57,290 nucleotides of DNA from an uncultured Acetatifactor sp. GTDB lineage: Bacteria; Bacillota; Clostridia; Lachnospirales; Lachnospiraceae. Position numbers and translations under genes: made by a program. Shown here in pieces: positions 50,692-57,290 of the stretch (position 1 is its first letter; each line of letters opens with the position of its first letter). The notes below the pieces were generated by a model. The model was not told where the DNA came from and searched no databases. It saw only the letters and a list, made by a program, of their open reading frames with translations. The stretch lies in contig CAJUFO010000023.1 in NCBI GenBank assembly GCA_910585615.1, positions 1 through 57,290 on the forward strand, given 5' to 3'.

Positions 50692-50801
50692 CGCTGCAGA
50701 GCAGAAAGTGTCCTTCGGACACTTTGGTATTTGACCCTCGCGGCATTCGCCAACTGGCCGTGCAAGCACGGCCGCTTGGCTCATTGCCCGCGGGAATAAA
50801 G
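50692..50801 (+). repeat. dispersed palindromic repeat A, copy 3
   Basis: CGCTGCAGAGCAG is followed by a hairpin AAAGTGTCC-TTCG-GGACACTTT-like stem (50705-50725). Then comes the same block as at 13032-13095: TTTGACCCTCGCGGCATTCG, the GGCCGTGC-AA-GCACGGCC core and CTCATTGCCCGCGGGAATAAA. It lies 35 bases after the GH127 stop. The first hairpin differs between copies while the second part is conserved, so it is modular. Confidence 0.7.
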
Positions 50802-50835
50802 TATACCAGGCCGGAAACGTAAAGTCTATGAAAAA

Positions 50836-52782
50836 TTATGCTTCTTCCTGCATCCACACCCGCATCTGGTTCTCGCCCCGGTTGGCCCAGGCGTAGTAAG
50901 GGATGGCCGTCATCTGCGCTTTCTCCTTCACGGGAGGCTCCTCGCTGTACAACTCATCGCTGCCCACCATGCGGAGACCCTCAAATTTCAGCAGCACATT
51001 TCCTTTCAGCACGCCCTCCTCGCAGGTCACAGCCTCCGCCTTCAGCTCTTTGGGAATCCGCAGGCTCTGGATCAGATCCCCATTGTCCACGCCCTCGAAG
51101 CAGTAGACCACAGGCCCACGCAGCAGGGCCACGCAGCCAGCATCCTCCCGCACATGCTGGTTTGCATAGGCTTTCCGCACCTCCATGGGGAACTCCACCT
51201 CTATTACATCCCCGTCTTTCCACTTCCTGGTAATATAGGCATATCCCTTCCTCACCAGCTCCTGAACGTCCAGCCGCTCTCCGTTAACGGTCAGGGACAC
51301 CCTTTCGTCATCCGGCTTCACATAATAAGGGATGTGTATGGCAAAGGTGAACGCCTCCTCCGTCTTGGGCGCGACGGTATAACGGGTCCTCCCCTCCCAG
51401 GGGTAGCTGGTCTCCACGGTCACGTCCGCCTTCTCAAGCTGCGCCCTCTGCCCAATCATCAGGTGGGAGTAGACGGTGGAGTCATTCTCGCTCCAGCAGT
51501 ACTGCCCCAAAGAGGTCACCAGCCGCACCAGGTTGGGCGGGCAGCAGGCGCAGGCGTACCAGCCGGGTCTTACCGGCAGGGAGTGCTGATACCCGAAGAG
51601 CTTTCCGGACACTCCCGGCTCGCACTCCAGAGGGTTCACATAGAAATACTTCTTCCCGTCCAGCTGCATGCCGCTGATGGTGCTGTTGTACAGCTCCTTC
51701 TCCATGATGTCCGCGTAAGCGCCGTCCATCTCCATCTCAAGCATCCTGTGGGCGAAGAACACCATGGCGATGGAGGCGCAGGTCTCCGCGTAGGCCATGT
51801 CGTTGGGCAGCTCGTAATTGTTGGAGAAGGCCTCCCCCTCCGGGTTCCCGCCCAGGGCGCCGGTGATGTACATCTTCTTGTTCACCACATTGTCCCACAG
51901 GGTCCGGCAGGCCTGATACATCCTCTCGTCCCCGTCCGCCCCTGCCACATCCGCCATGGCAGTGTACATATACAGGGCGCGGACCGCATGGCCCACCGCC
52001 TCCTTCTGGTCGTAGATGGGCTCATGGGCCTGGTTGTAGGTCACGTCCATGGCCTCGATGCTGTACTGCCCCCAGTGCTGCCAGCCGCGCTTCAGTTTCT
52101 CCTGGTGGAAATAGTCCGGATTCTTCCCCCGCTCCTCCAGGAAATATTTCGCCATGTCCCTGTACTTCTCTTTCCCCGTGGCCCGGTAGAGCTTCATCAG
52201 GCCGATCTCCACCTCCTGGTGTCCCGGGATGCCGTGCTCCTTGCCCTCCTCGGGGCCGAAGCGGTCTATGATATGGTCGGCCATGCGCTCCATCACATGC
52301 AGGAGCTTATCCTTCCCGGTGACGTCGAAATAGGCCACGGCGGCCTCCATCATATGCCCGGCGCAGTAGAGCTCATGGCACTCGTGGAGGTTCTGCCAGC
52401 GGTGCTCGGGCTCCTTGATGGTGAAGTAGGTATTCAGATAGCCGTCGGGCTGCTGGGCCTTCCCGATGATATCGATGATGTCGTCCGTCCGCTTCTCCAG
52501 CGCCGGATCCGGCTTCACGGACAGGGAATAGGCCACGCCCTCCAGCCATTTCGCCAGGTCGCTGTCCTGGAACACCATCCCGTAGAACTCACCCTGGCTC
52601 AAGCCAGCGGCGATGCGGAAGTTCTCGATCGCGTGGCTCTTCGCCACCCCGGGGACTTCGTCGTTCAACACCTTCTCCTGGAAAGGGATGACTACATCTA
52701 TGACTTTCTCCTGCATCCCGCTCCAGAATCCGTCCGCCACCTTTACCTGGCTGACATTTACCTCTTTTGCCGTTTTTTTCAT
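50836..52782 (-). CDS. GH127 beta-L-arabinofuranosidase-like glycosidase
   Basis: A 648-residue cytoplasmic enzyme. WSGMQEKVIDVVIPFQ, then QPDGYLNTYFT and HELYCAGHMMEAAVAY are GH127 core blocks. The zinc/active-site residues known from the family are visible: Glu317 (general acid/base position, PEGEAFSNNYE), Glu333 and Cys335 in YAETC, and Cys413-Cys414 in YACACCPPN, where Cys413 corresponds to the nucleophile. ATG 52782 has GGAGG six bases upstream. It is divergent from an AraC regulator that probably controls it. It would release L-arabinofuranose from plant glycoproteins or arabinans imported as oligosaccharides. Confidence 0.9.
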   Translation of the reverse strand: MKKTAKEVNVSQVKVADGFWSGMQEKVIDVVIPFQEKVLNDEVPGVAKSHAIENFRIAAGLSQGEFYGMVFQDSDLAKWLEGVAYSLSVKPDPALEKRTDDIIDIIGKAQQPDGYLNTYFTIKEPEHRWQNLHECHELYCAGHMMEAAVAYFDVTGKDKLLHVMERMADHIIDRFGPEEGKEHGIPGHQEVEIGLMKLYRATGKEKYRDMAKYFLEERGKNPDYFHQEKLKRGWQHWGQYSIEAMDVTYNQAHEPIYDQKEAVGHAVRALYMYTAMADVAGADGDERMYQACRTLWDNVVNKKMYITGALGGNPEGEAFSNNYELPNDMAYAETCASIAMVFFAHRMLEMEMDGAYADIMEKELYNSTISGMQLDGKKYFYVNPLECEPGVSGKLFGYQHSLPVRPGWYACACCPPNLVRLVTSLGQYCWSENDSTVYSHLMIGQRAQLEKADVTVETSYPWEGRTRYTVAPKTEEAFTFAIHIPYYVKPDDERVSLTVNGERLDVQELVRKGYAYITRKWKDGDVIEVEFPMEVRKAYANQHVREDAGCVALLRGPVVYCFEGVDNGDLIQSLRIPKELKAEAVTCEEGVLKGNVLLKFEGLRMVGSDELYSEEPPVKEKAQMTAIPYYAWANRGENQMRVWMQEEA

Positions 52783-52875
52783 GTCCATCCTCCATTCTGC
52801 CGCCAGGCGGCATGTATCCTTGCGGTCCGTCTCATATTCAGATGTGTACAAATACGAATATCTCCAAAACGGGAA

Positions 52876-52904
52876 TTGCCTGTTCCCAAGAACTATGTTA
52901 TCAT
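52876..52904 (+). promoter_or_regulatory. promoter of the AraC-family regulator
   Basis: TTGCCT (52876-52881), a 17-bp spacer and TATCAT (52899-52904) lie about 54 bases before ATG 52958, in the gap shared with GH127. Confidence 0.55.
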
Positions 52905-52957
52905 TTTCATAAATAAACGCAACATACAGTTTTCAATGAAAGGTGGACAAATCATAG

Positions 52958-53833
52958 ATGTTGTACCTGGTATCAGATGCCTCCAGACCGGTCCGTTTCC
53001 TGTCCGCGGGCAATCTCAACAATGAGGACCAGTTCCTCCATTCCAAGCGCACCATCCAGTCCTATGAGCTCATCTCCGTCACCAGGGGCACCCTGCACAT
53101 CCAGTCCGGCCAGAGGGACTATGCGCTGAGCCCCGGGCAGTTCGTGCTGCTGTTCCCCGGGGAATGCCATTTCGGCACCCGGGCCTCCCAGGGGGAGCTG
53201 GGCTTCTACTGGACCCATTTCCACTTCGACGCGGAAGTCAGCGCCGTCTACGAGGAACCCCCGGAGGCCGCCCTGTTCCCGGACGAGAACCGCCCCCGGT
53301 ACATCCTTCCGGAGACCGGCACGCTGTCCGCCAACAGCCGGGTCAATGTGCTGTTCGTGCAGCTCCTGGATCTGGCCAAGCGCTTAGGGAGCCTGTCCTC
53401 CACCCAGTGCAGCTATGCCCAGAGCACCCTGCTGCTGGAGGTGACCCATGAATGCTTCTTCCGCCGTCACCTGATGCAGCAGAACGAGAAAGTCCCCCTG
53501 GGCATCGCGGACCTGATGGAATGGCTGGAGCTCAATTTCGACACTGCCCTGTCCGTGGCGGGCATCGCGGAGAAGTTCGGCTACCATCCCTCCTACCTGA
53601 CTTCCGTCTTCAAGCGCTACAGCGGGTGCACCATCACCGAATATCTGAACCGCCAGCGCATCCGGGTGGCGAAGAACCTCCTGACCTCCACGCCGAAGCT
53701 GACCCTGGCGGAGATTGGCACCCAGGTGGGCATCGGGGACGAGAAATATTTCATGCGGCTCTTCAAGCGCTATGAGGGCGTCACCGCCACCGCCTACCGG
53801 GAGGCCTTTTCCAGGAAGCCGCTGAACCGGTAG
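52958..53833 (+). CDS. AraC-family transcriptional regulator
   Basis: A 291-residue regulator. The N-terminal cupin-type sensing domain contains SYELISVTRGTLHIQSGQRDYALSPG and GFYWTHFHFD. The C-terminal pair of helix-turn-helix motifs is LSVAGIAEKFGYHPSYLTSVFKRYSG and LAEIGTQVGIGDEKYFMRLFKRYEGVT. Divergent from GH127, so the likely activator of that gene in response to an arabinose-type ligand. AAAGGTGG precedes ATG 52958. Confidence 0.9.
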   Translation: MLYLVSDASRPVRFLSAGNLNNEDQFLHSKRTIQSYELISVTRGTLHIQSGQRDYALSPGQFVLLFPGECHFGTRASQGELGFYWTHFHFDAEVSAVYEEPPEAALFPDENRPRYILPETGTLSANSRVNVLFVQLLDLAKRLGSLSSTQCSYAQSTLLLEVTHECFFRRHLMQQNEKVPLGIADLMEWLELNFDTALSVAGIAEKFGYHPSYLTSVFKRYSGCTITEYLNRQRIRVAKNLLTSTPKLTLAEIGTQVGIGDEKYFMRLFKRYEGVTATAYREAFSRKPLNR

Positions 53834-53951
53834 GATTTGACAAGGCCGGCAGAGCCCTGGAAAAAGAAGCTTGCGTTATGGGTTCGTTCCATTATATAAT
53901 GAGGGTGGCCCTTTGGGGCCGGGACTTCAAAAAACAGGAGGATGGATGACC

Positions 53952-54203
53952 ATGCTGGAATTTCGATACGACACGCAATTGCTGATAGAGGGTGAAAATC
54001 TGGACGAAGATACGATTACGGATTATTTCACGGAGAACTTTAAGGGCGACTGTCTGCTGGCGGTGGGGGACGATGAGCTGATCAAGATCCATTACCACAC
54101 CAATGAGCCCTGGAAGGTGCTGGAATACTGCGCTTCCCTGGGGGAGATCCATGACATCGTCATCGAGGACATGGACAGGCAGGCCAGGGGGCTGCAGGGC
54201 TAG
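53952..54203 (+). CDS. stand-alone FakA/DAK-type C-terminal-like domain
   Basis: An 83-residue protein. FRYDTQLLIEGENLDEDTI, then CLLAVGDDELIKIHYHTNEPWKVLEYCASLG correspond to the C-terminal end of the fatty acid kinase FakA/dihydroxyacetone-kinase-like proteins (the VVGDDDLVKVHVHTNDPG block). The kinase part is absent, and the His-x-His of the motif is kept. ATG 53952 has AGGAGGA about ten bases upstream; ATG 53946 is close by. The TAG stop at 54201-54203 abuts the MITE. It could be a free regulatory domain or a remnant. Confidence 0.7.
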   Translation: MLEFRYDTQLLIEGENLDEDTITDYFTENFKGDCLLAVGDDELIKIHYHTNEPWKVLEYCASLGEIHDIVIEDMDRQARGLQG

Positions 54204-54360
54204 TACGCCGGTGCTTGAATTTCCGAGTAATCAGTGCTTGATGTCCGCGCCAGGACAAGGCGGAGGAAGGAAGCGATGCGGGGCATCGTTTACTGACGGC
54301 AGCGCAGTGCTGGGGTGGACAGCCAGGGCTGATTGCTCAAGGATTCATGCGCTGGGGTAC
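54203..54360 (+). mobile_element. 158-bp MITE-like element, copy 2
   Basis: Starts GTACGCCGGTGCTTGAATTT and ends GGATTCATGCGCTGGGGTAC, forming imperfect inverted repeats of about 20 bases. Same length and order of blocks as the copy in DUF1062 (15369-15526). It lies exactly between the stop codon of the FakA-like gene and the group II intron relic. No ORF inside. Confidence 0.8.
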
Positions 54361-54362
54361 TA

Positions 54363-54552
54363 ATTCCTGTGCGGTTGCTTGCTATACCACCCAGTCTATC
54401 ACAACCGGTACTCCTAATTCCCTTACTTTTCCTTTCTCTTCCTTTGGTATTTTTACCCCTCAGACCGGGTTGGGCTTGTGTTTGATTCCCCCTTCTGAAT
54501 ATGCGGCATTCAGGTTTTTGCTTCTAAGAATCATATCCAGCAGGCTATCCAT
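54363..54552 (-). pseudogene. group II intron maturase (LtrA) relic
   Basis: From ATG 54552 the minus strand reads MDSLLDMILRSKNLNAAY, then, after an internal deletion, KHKPNPV-stop-GVKIPKEEKGKVRELGVP and VVIDWVV-stop-QATAQEL before the MITE. These match the start of LtrA-type reverse transcriptases (ILSRENLNxAY ... PNPVRRVEIPKxxGGxRxLGIPTVxDRVxQQAIAQ). Two nonsense codons and deletions make it dead. Sequence upstream (to about 54755) may be more of the intron (MEIGHGVKYRRLHIEDYKKE in one frame), but I cannot assign it. Confidence 0.75.
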
Positions 54553-54833
54553 CTAAAGTCCGTGTTGGTGTCAGAGTTTCCGATAATCCATTCAAGGGCA
54601 TACACTCCTGTTGCATTTCCCTGTTCCGCAGGTATCTCTTTCTTGTAGTCTTCGATATGAAGTCGTCTGTACTTTACTCCATGTCCTATTTCCATTTGGA
54701 ATTGGCACCTCCTACTGTTTGGCCTTTCCCACGACGTTTGCGACCGCCAGAGCATTATGGCCTCTGCTAACTTATCACAGCAAGCTTTACTCCGGAAAAC
54801 CTATTGATTACAGTAATTGTACCTGCTGTAGCA

Positions 54834-57181
54834 GGCTCACCCCCGCACACGCGGGGAAAACGCTATTGGACTAAGCATGCCTGATATTCCCGTGGGCTCA
54901 CCCCCGCACACGCGGGGAAAACCATGGCGTCCTGTTGGTCAAGCCGGGTCTCCCAGGCTCACCCCCGCACACGCGGGGAAAACGTGGTCACATTTGGAAC
55001 GTTGCCAAGGCCGATAGGCTCACCCCCGCACACACGGGGAAAACCACATCTATTGCTTTCAGCATCAGGCCAGTCTAGGCTCACCCCCGCACACGCGGGG
55101 AAAACGGATGTACGATTTATTACAAAGGCCGGTCTCTAGGCTCACCCCCGCACACGCGGGGAAAACTTGTGTTAAAAAGGTCGCCAGCAACAGCTCTTAG
55201 GCTCACCCCCGCACACGCGGGGAAAACGCAAACAGGGTAAAAGAAGTCATGGCGCAATTGGGCTCACCCCCGCACACGCGGGGAAAACGCGCAGTGGGCT
55301 TACTGGGACTTATATGCGCTAGGCTCACCCCCGCACACGCGGGGAAAACATGTTCTTCCTCAGACAGCATGCCATATCCCAAGGCTCACCCCCGCACACG
55401 CGGGGAAAACGTTTGCTGGAAGCTCTCTAGCATGTCCCCATAGGGCTCACCCCCGCACACGCGGGGAAAACAGATCTGATTCTGACAGTTGGGGAGGCGA
55501 CACAGGCTCACCCCCGCACACGCGGGGAAAACCTTCGCTCATTTGCACCACCTCCATCTGTATTAGGCTCACCCCCGCACACGCGGGGAAAACTACTCCT
55601 TTCTCTCAAACACTTCAGGACATACAGGCTCACCCCCGCACACGCGGGGAAAACTTCTTTTTCCTTTTCCAGCTGTTTTTTGTAGCAGGCTCACCCCCGC
55701 ACACGCGGGGAAAACCCCTTACAAGCCCCATATACGGCTTTACAAACAGGCTCACCCCCGCACACGCGGGGAAAACTTTGTTTCCAGAATTGCGTGACAA
55801 CTTTGCCCGGGCTCACCCCCGCACACGCGGGGAAAACCTAAGCTTAAGGCAGCCGGATTCGATGCAATTAGGCTCACCCCCGCACACGCGGGGAAAACTA
55901 TTCTCAACTTGTCTTTTTCGATATTATCATAGGCTCACCCCCGCACACGCGGGGAAAACAGCATACCGGAGGTCATATTCCAGGAAAGGCAAGGCTCACC
56001 CCCGCACACGCGGGGAAAACAGAAGAATAGGGCCGAAGCCCAAAAGCATACTAGGCTCACCCCCGCACACGCGGGGAAAACCGGCCAAAGCGTGGGGGAA
56101 TCTGCGGACGTTGAGGCTCACCCCCGCACACGCGGGGAAAACCAAAGCTGACGCTGACGGGAAAGCACAGGGACAGGCTCACCCCCGCACACGCGGGGAA
56201 AACGACAGCAGGACAAAATCCATCAAGGAAAAACTAGGCTCACCCCCGCACACGCGGGGAAAACTAACAATGTTAATAGCCTTTTCTGCCATAATTAGGC
56301 TCACCCCCGCACACGCGGGGAAAACACAACGCCATAGATTACAACGCGTGCTGGCTTAGGCTCACCCCCGCACACGCGGGGAAAACCTTTATCTCTCCCC
56401 ATTTCTGTGACGCTGTCTGGGCTCACCCCCGCACACGCGGGGAAAACCGATTATACAGCCGAATTGGATCCCCACCCATAGGCTCACCCCCGCACACGCG
56501 GGGAAAACTTGATGACTATTGGGTACGTGTCGATTGCGGCAGGCTCACCCCCGCACACGCGGGGAAAACCGCGTAATGTCACTTATATTGGCGAACCGCA
56601 GTAGGCTCACCCCCGCACACGCGGGGAAAACCCACAGCGGTTTTCCGGGCCGTTGCGTACCGTAGGCTCACCCCCGCACACGCGGGGAAAACTCTCCAAA
56701 TGATAGCCTGGACATCCAGAAATCAGGCTCACCCCCGCACACGCGGGGAAAACTACCGCTTGACTACTTTACAGTAAAAGACTTGAGGCTCACCCCCGCA
56801 CACGCGGGGAAAACAATTTTAAAGGAGGAATAAAAATGGGAAGCAAAGGCTCACCCCCGCACACGCGGGGAAAACTACTCTTTTACGTTACTGTTGGATA
56901 TGTATATAGGCTCACCCCCGCACACGCGGGGAAAACTGCCAAGCGCAGAAAAAGAGAAGCTTATGGGAATGGCTCACCCCCGCACACGCGGGGAAAACAG
57001 AATCAGAATATCCGCTTGATGAGGTAGTCTAGGCTCACCCCCGCACACGCGGGGAAAACCAAGCGGTTCGCCGTGTTCGTGCGCCAAGATGAGGCTCACC
57101 CCCGCACACGCGGGGAAAACTGGATACGAAAAGCCATGCATTTGTGACGATGAGGCTCACCCCCGCACACGCGGGGAAAAC
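54834..57181 (-). CRISPR. type I-E CRISPR array, 39 repeats, 38 spacers
   Basis: The 28-bp repeat begins GGCTCACCCCCGCACACG and ends CGGGGAAAAC on the plus strand. On the minus strand it starts GTTTTCCCCGCG and ends GGTGAGCC, the orientation of type I-E crRNA handles. Units are 61-62 bp with spacers of 33-34 bp. Repeat starts run from 54834 to 57154. All repeats appear identical except the fourth (55017-55044), which has CACACACGGGG. With transcription leftward, the newest spacers are at the right. No cas gene is inside the window; they are expected beyond 57290. Confidence 0.95.
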
Positions 57182-57290
57182 ACTAAAAAAACCCAGAATT
57201 TCCAAGGACTTTTTATCTTGGCTTATCACAGTTTATTGTAACTGTTCAGCATCCCCTATGAAAAGATAAACATAGGGTCGCCCGAAACCG
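57182..57290 (-). promoter_or_regulatory. CRISPR leader (partial)
   Basis: A/T-rich sequence directly beyond the last repeat. Read toward the array it includes AAGATAAAAAGTCCTTGG and CTGGGTTTTTTTAGT just before the first crRNA-sense repeat. Position and composition fit the leader, which carries the array promoter and the Cas1-Cas2 integration signals. It continues past the window edge. Confidence 0.65.

Noticed and set aside
51154..53025. 623-codon plus-strand ORF
   Set aside because: It is antisense to GH127, whose catalytic Cys and Glu motifs are intact.
54531..54755. 74-codon minus-strand ORF as a real gene
   Set aside because: It merges into the maturase relic and has no ribosome binding site; it is more likely the rest of a decayed intron.
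55778..56359. 193-codon plus-strand ORF with repeated AHPRTRGEN-type segments
   Set aside because: It lies entirely in the CRISPR array; the repetition is the repeat read in three frames, and the 61-bp period explains it.

Overview
The window looks like chromosomal DNA of a Gram-positive anaerobe of the Clostridia, most likely a Lachnospiraceae-type gut bacterium. The evidence is GC-rich coding sequence with strong GGAGG ribosome binding sites, several clostridial-only families (CD1871A-type CXXC protein, CD3324 family, DUF4867, DUF4037/DUF4125), an agr-type peptide signalling locus, a Cys-type sulfatase with an anaerobic sulfatase maturase, and a type I-E CRISPR array with a Firmicutes-style repeat. 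No rRNA or tRNA gene was recognised.

Layout. 1-1000: decayed mobile DNA, with a ParB-like gene frameshifted in a C7 tract and a truncated AAA ATPase. 1000-6000: cell-wall and housekeeping genes (LytM/M23 peptidase, hpf, SH3-NlpC/P60 hydrolase with a WalR-like box, thioredoxin reductase). 6000-12700: SDR, TPR-DUF4037-DUF4125 fusion, PAP2 phosphatase, and a membrane redox operon (TlpA lipoprotein, CXXC protein, polyferredoxin). 12700-16500: palindromic repeats, DUF3892, and a DUF1062-methyltransferase-GNAT operon whose first gene is split by a 158-bp MITE-like element. 16500-22600: PIN protein with a small partner, RelQ-type (p)ppGpp synthetase, sulfatase, and a polar amino-acid ABC transporter. 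22600-27300: agrA-agrC-agrD-agrB, followed by a collapsed peptide-maturation locus (an in-frame radical SAM/ABC-ATPase hybrid) and an SdpI-like membrane protein. 27400-34700: a frameshifted AAA/PD-(D/E)XK gene and two relics of the same broad family around xylulokinase, DUF4867, an SGNH esterase and a MATE pump. 34800-45200: secreted alpha/beta hydrolase, second SGNH esterase, ABC-class ATPase with a Gly/Arg-rich insert, PadR-DUF2812, transglutaminase-like protein, sulfatase maturase, RmlD-like reductase, and a CrtC/tocopherol-cyclase-like protein. 45200-50400: a two-component system divergent from a LanFEG/CprABC-like antimicrobial-peptide ABC exporter. 50400-54800: GH127 with a divergent AraC regulator, a FakA C-terminal-like protein, the second MITE copy, and a group II intron maturase relic. 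54834-57181: type I-E CRISPR array of 39 repeats, with the leader at the right edge.

How the genes connect. Three signal-response modules stand out: the agr quorum locus, the histidine kinase/OmpR regulator/ABC exporter cluster with 11-bp phased repeats in the shared promoter region, and PadR-DUF2812 with a palindromic operator over its own promoter. The sulfatase at 17.9-19.4 kb should need the maturase at 41.7-42.9 kb. GH127 with AraC and xylulokinase point to pentose and glycan use. The clearest novel observation is the MITE: removing one copy together with one GTAC duplicate exactly restores the DUF1062 reading frame.
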